NCBI GenBank assembly: GCA_963693305.1
Contig: OY855915.1
Location: 18,305,222-18,369,221 of the forward strand
DNA length: 64,000 bases
Origin: Meandrina meandrites
Lineage: Eukaryota; Cnidaria; Anthozoa; Scleractinia; Meandrinidae
Direction: 5' to 3'
Under the pieces are notes generated by a model, which did not search any database, was not told where the DNA came from, and worked only from the letters and a program-made list of their open reading frames with translations. Both the position numbers and the translations under genes were made by a program. This document shows positions 24,026-37,610 of this stretch, piece by piece. Each line of letters opens with the position of its first letter. Position 1 is the first letter of the stretch.

Positions 24026-25136
24026 AAGGCCGGGGTACACCTGAAGCCTGTTTTTCCACCGCTAAACTTGGTTTAATGCGAATATCTCGTCCTCGTTTCA
24101 AGTAATCCAGAAATTCTATGCTCATTTCACAAAGCTATGTTTAGCGGTGTTTTGTAAATTTTTTGGTGATTTTGGGGATGTTTGGGAAGAGATAGTTTTT
24201 CTCAAAGGATTAGTAAAATTTGGAGAAATAAGAAATATTAAAGATTTAATGTGATTTTAAAATTAGAATTTGAAGTTAAACATTAGTATATGGACACCCA
24301 AACAATCCCATGACAACCTGGGGTGCTCTTGCGTGGGTCTCAACTGTCTGTTGGTGTTTCAAAAATAATTTTCTTTCTTTTATCCCTTCCTTAAACCTCT
24401 TAAAATTTCACTCAAAATCGGGTATACCCCCACCTTAAGTACTAGTGTGCCTTAGCCTGAGTACAGCCGTCCCGCTCCCCGATTTTTTGAGGGGAGTCGG
24501 ACGGCTTTACACAGGTTATGTGTGCCTCACACGAACGACCAATCTCGTACCTCGAGTTTTCGTTCCTTACCGCGCAAGCTTGACGAAACGAGCTACTCGA
24601 AAGTTCCGTTACAGGATCGATTGTGATTGGTTTTACAAACATTTAAAATGCCCGGATGTCCTTGCAGTAATACCGGGTAGAAGAACTTCAACGTTATTTT
24701 AAACCAACGTTCCAGCTCAATAAGGTAGGGGTATACGTGAATTTGAGTGAAATTTTAAGAGGTTTAAAGAAGGGATAGAAGAAAGAAAATAATTTTTGTT
24801 ATTGCACCACCAGACAGTTGACCCCAAGCAAGAGAACCCCAGGTTGTCAGGGGACTGTTTGTGTGTCCATCTACTAATTTTTAACTTCAAATTCTAATTT
24901 TCAGATCACATTAAATCTTTAATATTTCTTATTTCTCCAAATTTTACTAATCCTTTGAGAAAAACTATCTCTTCCCAAACATCCCCAAAAATCACCCAAA
25001 AATTTATAAAACACCGCTAAACATAGCTTTATGAGATGAGCTGAGGGTTTTGGGAATGCTTGAAACGGGAGCGAGATATTCGCACTAAACACAAGTTAAG
25101 CGGTGGAAAAACGAGCTTCAGGTGTACCTCCGCCTT
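24026..25136. mobile_element. Non-autonomous DNA transposon, ~400-nt TIRs
   Basis: The left arm starts AAGGCCGGGGTACACCTGAAG and the right arm ends with its near complement (CTTCAGGTGTACCTCCGCCTT). Complementarity continues, with indels, from 24026-24432 to 24724-25136. The core of about 290 nt holds another hairpin (CCGTCC..CTCCCC / GGGGAG..GGACGG, about 24467-24503), probably a nested insertion. No transposase frame remains. No clear target duplication could be fixed, so the superfamily is not assigned. Confidence 0.75.
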
Positions 25137-26522
25137 GAAGAAAACGGTCCGTAATAGTGGACACAAACACTTCATGGGTGTACGCTTCTACCGTAGTGCA
25201 AATTATCAATGAATGAACTGAAATCAAAGTCCGCCCAGTACTACGGAGTTGATATCAGCTTTAAATTCCGTCCAGCACCGTTGGGTTGAATATTTCACAC
25301 TGTTCACGTGCGCAACTCATGCAGACTTTAACCTTTTCATACAAGAGATTGCACGACGAACCATACATTTAAAACTACGAATATTTAATAGTCATGGCCT
25401 CATTGATTTCGTTTTTTTTTCTTTTTTTAAAAAAAAGAGACACTGAGAAAAAGGAAGAGAAAGATTATTTTGAATTTTGTGAAATTCAGAGAGCTAGTTT
25501 ATAGCTATTCTTCTTTGCGATAGATTCTGGTTTCATGTAACAATGCATCGACGCTGCTACTAAAGTAACAATTGTTGGGTGCGAGGAATGTTGGTGAATA
25601 GAGAGATTGAGCAAGACGTTTGTTTTTCCCGTGAACAGCAAAATTTCCAGTCTGCCGTTTGGCGTTTCTACGCGGAAATGAATTTGTCGTGAATGTGTGA
25701 TTGTTCCCCATTTTCTGAGGGATTTATTTTAGAATTCGATGAAAAGGTAACAAAGTGATAGGCAAGCTCACGTTTGCCGTTTGCCGTATAATGTCATGCT
25801 TAATTTCTCAAATGTGGAGTTCGAGCTCCCTGATTGGTTGTTTAAACTCGGGATATCCTTGGGTGTATTACCCACGCATTTGTCCGCCTCTGCTTTGACA
25901 AATGCAGATAATAAAAATATACTGTGAAACTTTTAAGTTATTTTAAAAGTGCTTCTAAATAACAACAAGCTTCCAAGGACGATGATCATTGTTCCTGTGC
26001 ATAATATAAGATAACTGCTGGTTTTTATCAATGTTACTGGGGAGCGAACGAAGTGGCAGGCGAAATAGACTCCACAAATGTTTACATGTCGAAAGGGCGG
26101 AAAGAATCCTCTTTTGCCCTTCTTTTTCACGCGGATTCCGTCGGTTTTTACTTTGCCCGCTCCAATCATCTCTCGATGGAACTCCAAGGATGTCTTAAAA
26201 CTTACAATCACAGATGATAACACTTCAGCCTGCGTTACAATGCTGTTTGGGGCAGATGTGTCGTATATGCATCCATAACTCGAACCTTCAAGACAAGCCG
26301 AAAAAAGTTCGAGTTGTCGAGGGTACAATTAGTAGTAAAATTGCCAGGTGGGGAATCGCAAACGGTTCAAGGCTCGAACAAGTTTGATTTATCATGATCA
26401 GGATTTAATTGTATGTGTCTTATTCATGTTCTCAGCTACTTATAATTATGCAAAAAAAAAAAGCAAAAAAAAAAACAGAGTGACGAGCCCAAAGACGCCT
26501 GCGCAGGAGGCTAGATTCCAGC
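25137..26522. other. Intergenic, no gene recognised
   Basis: Short open frames only, none with recognisable composition. Poly-T/poly-A at 25410-25440 and A-rich tracts at 26450-26480 may mark old retroelement ends. Confidence 0.45.
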
Positions 26523-26710
26523 GCCTGCGTAACTGGCGGGATTAGCGGTACGAGTGAAATTTTTCTCGCGCGGGCACGCGGGCGGCGAAGCCGCTAGTGA
26601 AATTCCCTCAACTCGACTCCTCATCACTCTCCTCGCGGCTTGACGGTCAAGTCAAAAGCATACGGCCGCTAAAAAACACGTGCTCGCGAAATCCCGCCAG
26701 CTACGCAGGC
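26523..26710. mobile_element. GC-rich MITE
   Basis: Terminal inverted repeats GCCTGCGTAACTGGCGGGAT and ATCCCGCCAGCTACGCAGGC bound a GC-rich non-coding body of about 190 nt in otherwise AT-rich DNA. Confidence 0.65.
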
Positions 26711-29669
26711 TAGCTAGATTCGTTTCAGTGGTAGCGATAGTGAAGGATAACTGAAAGAAGTCTTGCTGCTATAGGTGAATATATTCCATTACCGTTGCCC
26801 TTATTTATCTTTTTAATGACGTCTTCTTGTCATCCTGTTATCAAAGTGACATCGCGACAATAAAATGTATAAAATTCGCTCTATACAACACTTTGCAAAC
26901 CAAAATACTATTAGAAAAAGCCTTTTTTCTGGATATATCAGGACATATAAACACTTCCTGAATTCACGTGATTCGGTATCACGGATTGGTCACTTGTTAA
27001 GTAAACTAAAGTGTCGATAACAATATCCTTTCCTTCTACATTGTGGAGGAGAACGAGTCGTACACGTGGGCATGTATTCAATTCACGTGATTTGGTTTCA
27101 AGGATTGGTTGTTGGACTTTTGACATTTGAATATATAATAGGCAGTCTAGTAAACGTCTCTCTTACCAATGATTACATTTTATTAATATTTGGAGGGCAA
27201 ATGATATTCTCCCGAAAGTTTAAGAGGTAACTATTTCTCACTATTGCCAATGTACTGTCTAGCAAAACAGCTTATAAAAATAAAGGAAACAGTTCTTGAC
27301 ACAACACTAATTTTCAGTTATTATGAGTGGCATTTAACGTGATTGGATGTATGTCAAATCAAGCAGGAATTTACCTGTTTACTGCCCGCGACTGATCAAA
27401 TTACACCTAGAAATTCAATTGCGTTTAAATCAAACTAAACTCAGAAGTAAATGGAAAAGAAATCCTTTAATACTTACAGCCTAATTCTATGATCATGAAA
27501 ACCTGACGACGCTTTCTAAACAAAATTGTATCTGTCTTCGGATCTTTTCATAAACTGTTTGCTGCTGTTTGTGCTCATTCAGTCGCTTTTGTTGTAGATT
27601 TAAAAGCGTTTTCCGTGTGAAGCATTGAGTCAGGATAATTTGCTGCGCTAATAAAATCAAGCTTTGAAAACATAAAGCGACAATTTTCTCTTTTATAGTA
27701 CTTAAGAAAAAAATGCGGCGAGATATATAAAGTGTTTGTACAGCCCCATGCGAAGTACTTAAAACGTGAGCCATACGGCCACGGTGAGTGATAGCTAGGT
27801 AGCGTGAGAGTTTACAAAATATGACATTGATTCGATTCTCTTTCGTGTCGCTCAGCGGAATAGAAAACATTTCTTTATTATAAGTATATACGCAAACAAC
27901 CCAACATTTTTTGGGGCCTCGAGTAAACTGATCGACGTCAAGTGGTGTGATATTCAAAAGAAGTGCAGGGTTCGAATATCCCAGTGGGAATCATTACAAT
28001 ACGTGCTTATTAACTGCAAGAAATACATAATTCGGCACTAACTTCACTGCTTCACTGCGCTCGTTTTGATCGGCAAAAAAAATCCGAAAGCAAGTTTAAG
28101 TGAAGTTTTAGACTCGGACACGCGAGTGCATGGTGATACCGTAAAATTTATGTCGAAGGGCCAACGACATACATACAGTCAATGTATAAATTATTGTAAA
28201 ACACTGTTATTTTACAAACCCTCGAAAAATGTGCAACACACTCGCCTGTAGCTCTTACCTTATAAAAGTGAAAAATATTAAAGTGTGGAAACTAAATGTC
28301 TTTAAGCAAGCAATTATTTTGGACCGTAGCTTGCCGTTAATCTACATCGTTGGCGAAATTTTCCTGAATAATATAAATACCGCCCCTTCGTTCTGACCAA
28401 GCTGAAAAGTCCGTAACGTCTAGTTGATTAATTTAATCTCGATGAAGTAAGCGAACAATTTTTTCAAAGAAATTTTTTCATTCGCGCGCGCTTGTTGGAT
28501 ACTTCATGATCACAACGAACCCGTGCCTCAAAACTACTGGTTAATTGTTGACTCCCACATACGAGCGACGCTAGTCTTCCAAGTAATTGTTAAAAAAATC
28601 CCGCCTCCTCCTTGGCAGCGAAAAGTAGAACTACACATGCAGTGCTTGATTAAAGATATTCCTTAATGCTAAATTATAGACTGCTGCTAAAACGTTTCCG
28701 AATACAAAATCGCTTCTGTACTAGGGCCTACTGATTAGTTTAGATGTGTGTGAGTGTGTGTGTGTGTTTGCTTAGTAAACGGCCTCGGTTACCTACACAA
28801 AGATCGTATTCGTCTCGTTCATTTTATATTTTATCCCCAAAAGATAATTTTCCCAATCTTTTAACGTTGCTGTAACAGTTTATAAAAGTAGGCAGTGTTC
28901 TGTCGGGATAAATCATACAGTTGTCGGTGCTGAGTTGTTAAACCAACGTAGAAAAGAACAAAAAATAATAATAAAATTTGAACCAGGTTGTCTCAAAAAA
29001 TCGCGGCCAAAATAATTGGATGATTTGTTTATCTTGGCTTTCGACACTCACGAATCCGCGTATTAACGGTCATTTAAAGGTAATTTAATAAATGAATGTT
29101 CTTTCTATTTTGCACTCTCAGAAACGTTCAATCGAATATTCGAATATTTTATTTTATCTAACAGTTTGTTGACTGAATTTCAAATTGGCTGTAAAATACC
29201 TCCTATCTTTCTGTCAATAATGGCTTATTCAATACAATAGAAAATGTTTAGACATCAGTATTCGTCTTGTTTATGCTTAACGCAAATTTTATTGAATAGA
29301 ACAGGCTTTGTGATCGATTTTGCTTTTCTTCGGCGTTCATAGTGATGACAGATTCCTATTGCTTTGGATATGAAAGCTTCTAATTTCCAAATTAAAATGT
29401 ATTTTATTTCTCTACTCTAAACAAGAGTATATGTGGTTGAATATTCTTTCACTTATTTTCACTGCAGTTTTTGCGCAAGAATATTGTTAGTTATATTTCC
29501 TTCTCAACTTCTAGATGTTATTGTGCTCGCGTTGTAAACCCCCAAATTGCAGCATGTTTATCATTTATTTTTCTGTTATTACTTTTTTTAATTTTATTTA
29601 TAGACCTTGAAAAGAATGAGTGTATTTCCACACTTCAGCTTTCGGTTAAGAATCTTTCATTTTATTTAA
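26711..29669. other. Intergenic region upstream of gene B
   Basis: No gene recognised. A short direct repeat (ATTCACGTGATTYGGT) occurs at 26961-26976 and 27080-27095; a TG run lies at 28747-28767. The last few hundred bases should contain the distal promoter of gene B. Confidence 0.45.
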
Positions 29670-29677
29670 TATAAAAG
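29670..29677 (+). promoter_or_regulatory. TATA-like box of gene B
   Basis: TATAAAAG sits 308 bases before the inferred start codon at 29985. If used, initiation near 29700 would give a 5' leader of about 285 nt containing upstream ATGs. This is inference from sequence alone. Confidence 0.35.
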
Positions 29678-29984
29678 AGTAGATTCTTGACAGTGGATTT
29701 TGAAAGATTGTCAAGGATACCATTGAAACGAATTGAAAGCTCGGCACACGCCTGGTGCGCGACTGATGTGCCATCGCCAAGATATTTGAAGGCTTGCAAA
29801 AGAATGTTTTCCCATATTAGAACTTCTAATTCGTTTACGCAAAACATTAGCCACCTTCCTTCAGCCAAGGCAGAAGGTTTAAGACGGCTTATCGCCAGAC
29901 TAGAAAAACTTTACCTCGTAGAATTACGGTCTGGTAAAGTAATAAGAACGTCTCTAATAGGGAAAAAAGGTGGGCTTCCTAAAA

Positions 29985-30085
29985 ATGTACAGTCTAAGAG
30001 TCAAACTCAAAGATTCTTCGGCGCTAGCGGCAGTTCTCCTTGTTGTGGTTTTTCTTCAAGGAATACAAACCACAAATACTTTGGG
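29985..30085 (+). CDS. Gene B exon 1, signal peptide
   Basis: The ATG at 29985 is the first in this frame after an in-frame TAA at 29955 and has A at -3. The protein starts MYSLRVKLK, then a hydrophobic core ALAAVLLVVVFL, then QGIQTT, a typical signal peptide with cleavage likely near the Q/T residues. Donor GTAAGA at 30086, phase 2. Confidence 0.75.
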
Positions 30086-30649
30086 GTAAGACTTGATCCT
30101 ATTCGCTTTGAACTTTTGACTGTTTATTTTGATAGAGCTTTATGATATTTATCGGTAACTACTTTTCATGTTTGTTTGCGAACGGATGATCTCTTATATC
30201 TCAGCTATATTAATTACCGTTGGTTGTGGTTCGTTCAAAACCAAATTCAGTTTTCGTCGGCTTACAAAATCATAGTTGTCTGAATCGTTGCTCGTGAAAA
30301 CAAGGCTCGTATGTGAATTCCAATATCTAGATCATACTTTAAAATAACCAATATTTGAATTTTTCTCGCTCTAATTTCAAGCGAAGTGTAAGCATTGAAT
30401 AAATGAATCGGGTAATTAAAGCGATGCAGTAGATACACCGAATTCGTTGAAACCAAAGCCTTTTACAGCGAAAAATTAAGAGAAGGAGAAACACAGTGTA
30501 TGTCCTATTAGAATCGAAAAGATTAACTTCAACATACTGTTTAGTCCTCCCGGAGAAAATTCTTTTCTTCAAAGCATTATTCGTTATGCAATAAGTGAGC
30601 GATACGTAAATATTATTCCGCATTAAGAAACATTTTCTCTGCTGACTTA

Positions 30650-32330
30650 AATTTAAAACCGAAACCTTCGAGAGACAAAATACAGTTTCGATTGAGTCGC
30701 AATTCTTTTTTTTTTCTTTTTTAAGAAAAGTGGCTAGCACAAAGGGCGAAGGTGGGAATTTGAACGAACGACGACTTGAAGTTTAGAGCCGAAATTATTG
30801 GCGCTTCTAACGTTGATCGAGCCATTCTCGCTCAATTTCTTTATCCGCGTTGGTCGCCAATTCGCCTGAAATTCCAAACAAGAAATCATGTTTCGCTTCA
30901 CTTGGGAAAATACTTCACTCTAAGTTATCATTCGTTATGCAATAAGTGAATGAACAGAATGAACCCCAACGTAATGTTGTATGAAATATCGGTTTTAAAT
31001 TCATGAAATCCCCGAGTGGCTCAGTGGAACTCACTATGGGTTAAGTCGCAGTGCTTTTTTTGGTGCGAGTGTAAGCGCTAACGGGCGTGACTGAAACAGT
31101 CTAGGATCGAAGCAGTCGTAGCTACATGCAAGTCGAGTTTTATGTCATTTGGTTATCTATATATTGCGACCTAAAATACTGAGGGTGCGAAACTCGATCA
31201 AGGTGCGAAGGACGGAAATTGATAGAAAGACGGCTTGACATCCAGAGTCGAAATTATTGGCGTTACTTAATTTAGGACGAGTCATTCTTTCTCAATTCCT
31301 TTTTCCGCTTTGTTGGTTGCCACAATTCGCCTGAAAACTCGAAAGAAGAAACCACTTTTCACTTCACTTGGGAAAATGCACTTCACTTCAAGCTATCATA
31401 CTTTTTGAGACCCCCAACGAAATTCCGTATGAGATATCACTTTTAAATTCATTCAAACCGAGATCTTCGAGAGGCAAAACTGACTGTGGGCTGAGTCACA
31501 ATGCTGGTGCGAAGTGAGAAGCGCGAACAGGCGAACTGAAAGAGTCTATATATGGAGTCAAAACAGACAGCGATACTAAATGCGAGCCGAGTTTTATTTA
31601 ATTTGGCTACCAATTCCTTAAACGCAGAGGATGTGAATCATCATTCAGTCCCTTGATAACAAAACCTTCTCTTCAAAATATCATTCATTTTGCAATAAGG
31701 GTACAGGACGCCAATGTAATTTCGGATGTACTTGGATTGATTTTAAATTCACACAAAGCGAAATCGTGAAGAGGCAAAATTCATTTATAGTTAAACCGAA
31801 ATTCTTCTTTCAAGGACACGAGCGAACGGGCAGAGTTGAAAGGTTAAAAAAATGTGCTATAGTGACGTGCGAACTAAGTCTTTTTACTGTTGGTTTAATA
31901 TTCCCTGAAATTTGACGAAGAAACAATGTTGTAGTCACTTGAGAAAAATACTTTACCCCAAGATGTCACCCGTTTTGAGCTGAATTAATGAGAGCCCACT
32001 GTAATTCCGTATAATAAAACTACCTCAGTCAGTTTTTTACATTCATTTAAATCGAAATCGTCGAGAGGCAAAATCGCTTCGGATTGAGTAGCAGTCCTGT
32101 TTTCAACAAGACGTGCTAGCGAGAAGTGGAAACGGGCAAAACAGAGATAGTTTAGAGGAAAAATTGTTTACTGTGGCGCTGAACTTAATGTGGGCTGAGC
32201 CACTCTCACCGATTGTTTCCTCTTTATTTTCGCGTTGGTTACCAATTCATAAAACACTGGGGCTGCAAAAATCGACCATTAAATTATGTTTTAGGGCGTC
32301 TAAAATGCTATGAAGTGAAGGGGTAAAAAG
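30650..32330. repeat. Degenerate ~300-440 nt tandem repeats in intron 1
   Basis: Five diverged units share a landmark (TAAATTCAT..AAACCGAAATC..CGAGAGGCAAAA) at about 30654, 31002, 31443, 31742 and 32038. Other shared pieces include CGTTATGCAATAAGTGA and TTCGCCTGAAA...CTTCACTTGGGAAAAT. Divergence is high, so the array is old. Confidence 0.6.
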
Positions 32331-32566
32331 TGGTTTTTTATTCATTGATAAAAAATGTCATTTTCAGTTCCTTGTTTTACTCGGGGTCAAGAAGAGGAAC
32401 CTGTCAAACACTTAACTTTAACTTTTAGTTTTCTATCGAAGTGTCATTTAGTAATGGAAGAAATAACGTTTCACCAGTTGGGAAAACAAATAACTACAAA
32501 TTTGCGCAGTCTCAATAAAATATAATGGTTGTTAATCAATTTCTTTGATTTTTGTTTTTCTACCAG

Positions 32567-32643
32567 ATATGATTTGGAAAACACATTTGAAACAGAAGTG
32601 AACAGCCTTGTTCAACTGGAAAAGCAAAGATCCCTGCGAAGTC
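32567..32643 (+). CDS. Gene B exon 2, polar linker
   Basis: A 77-nt exon, phase 2 in and phase 1 out, acceptor CTACCAG, donor GTAAGT at 32644. It encodes YDLENTFETEVNSLVQLEK followed by Arg-rich residues: a charged, possibly helical segment after the signal peptide. No domain recognised. Confidence 0.6.
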
Positions 32644-34180
32644 GTAAGTACTTATTCGTAGCTAGCGCATTGCCAGTCTGTTGATGAGTTAATGCAACGC
32701 GCTCAAAATGCGTCTGTGAGTTAATGAGCTTTTAAAACGAAATTGGGCGAGAGCTTACTTTCGCGTTTTTTGTTTACCAGACATTTCTAGACAGCCTAGC
32801 ATGTCATCCAAAGTACCATTCAAAGGTGCTTCAAAACACAAGGAGGTAGTACATAATTAAAAATGCATTTTTGTTTTAGAACCCCCATTCGCATGGCAAC
32901 CATAGCGACAATACAGAGAACAAGTTTGCCTTGTTTATGAATGGAGAAAACACCATTTTTACGGAGTCTTTATGGAGCGTGTACCGAAATTCTGTGATAT
33001 TTTTGGTCATGAACTGAAAAAAAGTGCGAAGGCCGTTTGGGGAGTTCGTCTCAGCATCTTGAATTATTTTAATATTCAAAAGTTCAAACAGACTTGCCCT
33101 CTCTTTTGATTGGACAATACCACGAGCTGTGCACGTGAATTTTATGCAAGAGTGCATGACTTGCCAAAATTGGGAGTTGAAGTGGGTGTACAGAACCTTA
33201 TAATGTTTGTGTTTCCATGACTGTGAAAATTGAAGGCGGGGTGAATAACCAACGGCGCCTCAAACATACACGCAATCTTTTAGCGACGTTTCCCCAACCC
33301 ACGAAAAAGCAACAGAAATACGGCAGTCGGACCCGTGGCGAATAAATTGCTATAAGCAATTTATTGCTATAAGTAATCGAGATTTCATGAACTTGGGTTG
33401 AACTATTGTTGCCGCGGGGATTTTGACCTGTTTAGGAATAAATAAAACACGAAATTTTAAATTTTAGTTTTAATTTTAATATTTTCTGAATAAACTATTT
33501 GCGAGATATGGACCTTCATTGTGCCATGACTGAATTAGTTTGTGAAAAGGAACGGAGAAGTAGTGATGAATAAGTTTATTTTTATTTTTTGTCATGAAAT
33601 ATTACAAATTTCATCATCGTTCAAGAGAACGCTTGGCTCGTTAGATTTAAACAAGTAGCTTCAATAATTTCCGCTGAAAATGGAATCTCTAGAACACGCA
33701 GTTATCTTTGTATTCAATCCAGTCGCAATGTCTCTTACTATTCGTTTTTTTTTCTTTTATCATCTTGTCGTTTCCGTTTCATAACTCCCGCGAGTGAAAG
33801 AACTTCTGTGGCAGCGTTGCTTAAGAGATTTATTATTCCCTTCCCAAAATGCTGCCTTACCGCCATTTTTGAATCATTTGTGCGGTCCAGAAGAATACGA
33901 AACCTGTTTAACCGGTCTTGTGGCGTACAAATATTGATCGTAAACCAGGTCTCGTGGAGTACAATTATCTCACTCGTTTCGCGCGTTATTGGTACTCCAC
34001 AAAGCGGAGTTGGATAACAAAACAATTAATTAACGGTTCAGTTTTCAGTTAGAGAAACCTTGTTCAGTTGAATTTGTATTCCGCCTCCACCAGGATTAAG
34101 AATTAAAATAGCATATTTTTCAAGACGAAGATAGCATGAGGCCTGTTTTCTCGTTAATAATATACAAGAAAAAATTACTC

Positions 34181-34211
<31 letters not shown>

Positions 34212-37167
34212 GATGTAACACCAGTGCAAAAAGTGTAACACCAGTGCAAATTACAAATAGACGCGGACGAAAACAACGACCGGGGTTTTCGCTAGGTAAA
34301 CAACAGTAAAACACCTAAAAGATAGTTCTAAGAAACCAAATACAATTATTAGCACCTCATTCTGGCTAAATGTACGGAAAACGTCTTGCGAAGAGAAAAA
34401 AATATCGCCAACAAAATAGAGGAAAACGAGCAAACCGAACTAAAAGTTCTGCCCTAAAGTAAAAGGACAAAATAGTGACGACTTGTCTTGGAACCAGACA
34501 GCTTACAGAATGATAATAGCTACACTCGACAGGCATATAAATAAACAAGGATACAAGTTTTTCAATCCGGCAAGTAAGTTCTTCGCCAAGTTCTTCGCCG
34601 GTCTGTCATGGGAAAACGTCCAAATATAAAAGCGCGAAGTTCAACCGAAGAAGAAGTGGACGTGCTATGACAGTAGGAATTTTTTGGTGCCAAAACGCCA
34701 GAAGCACTTACATATCTGTAGTTTGTGGTGGCTTTTTGCATTTATCAACTGCCAGGTTTCTTTCATCTTTGGCTGCTCGAAGCTTACATCTCGGTTTTCA
34801 AAACGGCCGCCGTCCAATTCTTCAGTTTACGCCGAGCTTTCACAGTCTAATATGTACATTGTCTTTAGTCGGTTATTGTTAACCGAGTTGTGCTTCAAAA
34901 ACGTTTGAAAAACCACAAATTCTCAAGTTTACAGTACAACTGAATGAATCTGAATATTTCGTTCTAGCTTGTGAAAGTTTGAACTTGACATGTGTTTGCT
35001 GTGCTTCAACCAATCAATTGAATGAAAAACAGAAAAGGCGCGCGGTGTCAAAATTCAACTGGTTTCTCTCTGTCCCTTTTTTCATGTGTATTATTAATAA
35101 GTAATCACATGATTTTTCTCGTGCAATTAGGAATAAATAAGCACTTGTAAATTTTTCAAAGACTACAAATTGCAAATTTTGTTAGCCTTTGAAAAAATTA
35201 CTCGTGCTTATTTATTCCTAATTGCACTCGAAATCATGTGATTACCTATACTAACCATACAAATGCTATTGTACATTCACGTTGCGTTCAATTGACCCTA
35301 TTTCGGAATAGGAATGTATTCTAGATTATTTCAGAAAATCCATTCTGTCCGTACGTCAATAAACGATTATTCCGTTCCTGGAATAATGCCCGCGATGTTA
35401 CACAAAGACAGCAATCAACTCATAGACTTATTTCTTCTTGTAATTGACGTTTTGAAGTTATTCCGTTTATGCTCATTCGAGGAATCGATCCAATGAAAAA
35501 GCACTATTCAGGTCACGTGAATGCGTTGTAAATCCTAATAAAGAATGTGATTTGTAGAGAGAACAAACTTTCTGGAATTTTGATACAGAATGGAAACCCA
35601 TTGATAACATCAATTTTCTGTTTTGAAGCTTAAAAATAGTAAAAATTGCACATTAATTTTTAAGCCCACTCTTATTGTGTTCAGTTTTGGAGAAAAAAAA
35701 GTAGCACAGAAGCAAGGCGCTTTTAGACTTTTATATGATTAATGGAGCCTGAAAGCCGACGAAGACTTGCAGTTAACCACAATGGCGTGAAAATCAATGC
35801 GAATGCACAATAATAACAACAACTCTATTTACCCCTAAATCCTTTTTACAAAGGGAAAATTAGTTATAATTACAAATAGATAATTAGGGGTCTGCCTGCC
35901 TGAAATAACCAGAAATTTAAAACGGCAGGCAGCCAGTGTTGCAGTTCTGTTAACACAAGTCTAAGTCGGTAAACACACAAACAACATAGAACATACAGTT
36001 ATGACTAACTACAGCCGTACACTATCACTTAAAACTTGAAGGCCTCGAATTCCACTGTTTATTTGCCCTTTCACATTTACAACGGTTGGAAAACAACTAT
36101 ATCGATTTTGGCGAGCAAAACTTTCATGGGTTCGTTCCTCTCATTGCAAAATGATTGGAAGTGATCACGCATCCTATTACAGCAACCCCGGGCGGAATCG
36201 CAGTGTGAATGTGCAATATCCCAAATTTGCACCGAGTGGTTGAAACCAAGTCTTTGGCTTTACTGAATAAACTCGTATGCAAGTCTTATATTTATACCCC
36301 ATTCACACCAAAGCTTAGACATGTTTAAATGTTGTTTACTTAAACACGGTTTAAAATTGTTTTCTTCATGGAAGTTGCTAACTGATGTTTATTGACTTCA
36401 GATTTAGCACAATGAAAGCACAAGTTAGAGCATACTTGAACCCTACGTAAAATTCATTCTGTCAGTTGTCTGTTGCTGATTTTCATTTTCTTAAACCTGG
36501 TTTTGTTGGTGTGAATCAGGTATTAGGCGCGCGCTTTCCTTCGAATCTCTTGAATTTTAATCGCTTTTTTTCCCATACGTGAACAACGTCACTTTTTACT
36601 ACTGATGAAGGCAGCACTGCTGAAACGTTTAGTTCTTCATTGAACTTTACAGTGTTGAACTTAGTAGCTTTCCATGTGCTCATTTCAATAAACGTTGTGC
36701 GGGAGAACCGCCCGCTCCTGGAACCAACCAGATTGCAGGATTTGTATAATTTCATTCGCTCACGCACTTGGAAAAAAACAGATTATTAATAATTTATCAT
36801 TGAACGATTATGTAAATTATTAATATTTTATGTAATTCCACATGAAATGCAGGCAACATTTAAATAACTAGTGCCAAGCAAGAAATATCAGTTATGTTTC
36901 GGATTATTGTACATTTCTTTCGATGTTTGTTCTAGGAATCGACAGCGATAAATCATGGAACATCCAAAACGAGACCCTTTCTTTTTTCATGCCTTTATTC
37001 TTACTAACCAACGTTATTACTTAAGTTCAAGTTGGTAATACGTTTTCATCCAGAACGTTTACGCGCGGCCTTAGGTAACCCAGAATCATTTTTGCTTTGT
37101 TACTTTAAGTCGGATTTACAGAATAAAACTCGTGTTCACCATTCCTTGTTTTCTTTCGCCTTTACAG
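32644..37167. other. Gene B intron 2, with MITE
   Basis: A long intron. It holds a palindromic element at 35101-35245 and a stretch near 36600-36640 resembling retroelement 3' sequence (CTGATGAAGGCAGCACTGCTGAAACG). A splice-like segment at 32781-32845 was considered and rejected because its exit phase would place a stop at the next exon. Confidence 0.5.
35101..35245. mobile_element. Palindromic MITE
   Basis: Arms beginning GTAATCACATGATTT are inverted complements over about 60 nt each around a short centre; no coding capacity. Confidence 0.7.
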
Positions 37168-37377
37168 TAGAGGAAAGGTCGTCGTTGGCTATACCAGCAC
37201 CTGCGCCAGATCCGGGAGTAAACAAGGTATTTCTCCAGAGAGCTCTTGGCAGTATCCTGCGAAAACGTAGCTATGCAGCTTCGACAGATCCTTGCTTTAG
37301 ATTCCTGGACCAAGTTCAGAAGCGCTGTGCCGACACCAACGCGACTTTCACTAAAAGAGACTGTTTTGCGAGTTGTG
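37168..37377 (+). CDS. Gene B exon 3, linker and four-Cys Kunitz-like module
   Basis: A 210-nt exon, phase 1 at both ends (acceptor TTTACAG, donor GTAGGT at 37378). It encodes a Pro/Ala linker (AIPAPAPDPG), a basic stretch LRKRS that could be a proprotein cleavage site, then DPCF..KRC..FTKRDCFASC. The F-x-x-x-x-C-x3-C ending resembles the carboxy end of Kunitz/BPTI domains, but there are only four Cys and the spacing is short. Activity as a protease inhibitor is doubtful. Confidence 0.6.
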
Positions 37378-37564
37378 GTAGGTTTCTTTGTTTACTCTTT
37401 TTTTGTCTTTTTTTTGATATCAAAACATAGAAAAATCGCGATAAATTAAAGTTGCTGTTTAACACATTACTAACTTCTCCTCCCCGTGAACATTATTTGT
37501 AAGTTTATAAATAATTAAATTTTGTATGCTTTTGTATTCAACAACTACTATTACCACTTAAAAC

Positions 37565-37610
<46 letters not shown>

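Noticed and set aside
29687..30145. 152-residue frame overlapping the signal-peptide exon
   Set aside because: It is in a different frame, starts without ATG and has no domain; the overlapping ATG 29985 frame gives a clear signal peptide and a good donor.
32781..32845. Candidate exon (HISRQPSMSSK...) with AG and GT borders
   Set aside because: It would exit in phase 0, making exon 37168 start with a stop codon; direct joining of 32643 to 37168 is in phase.
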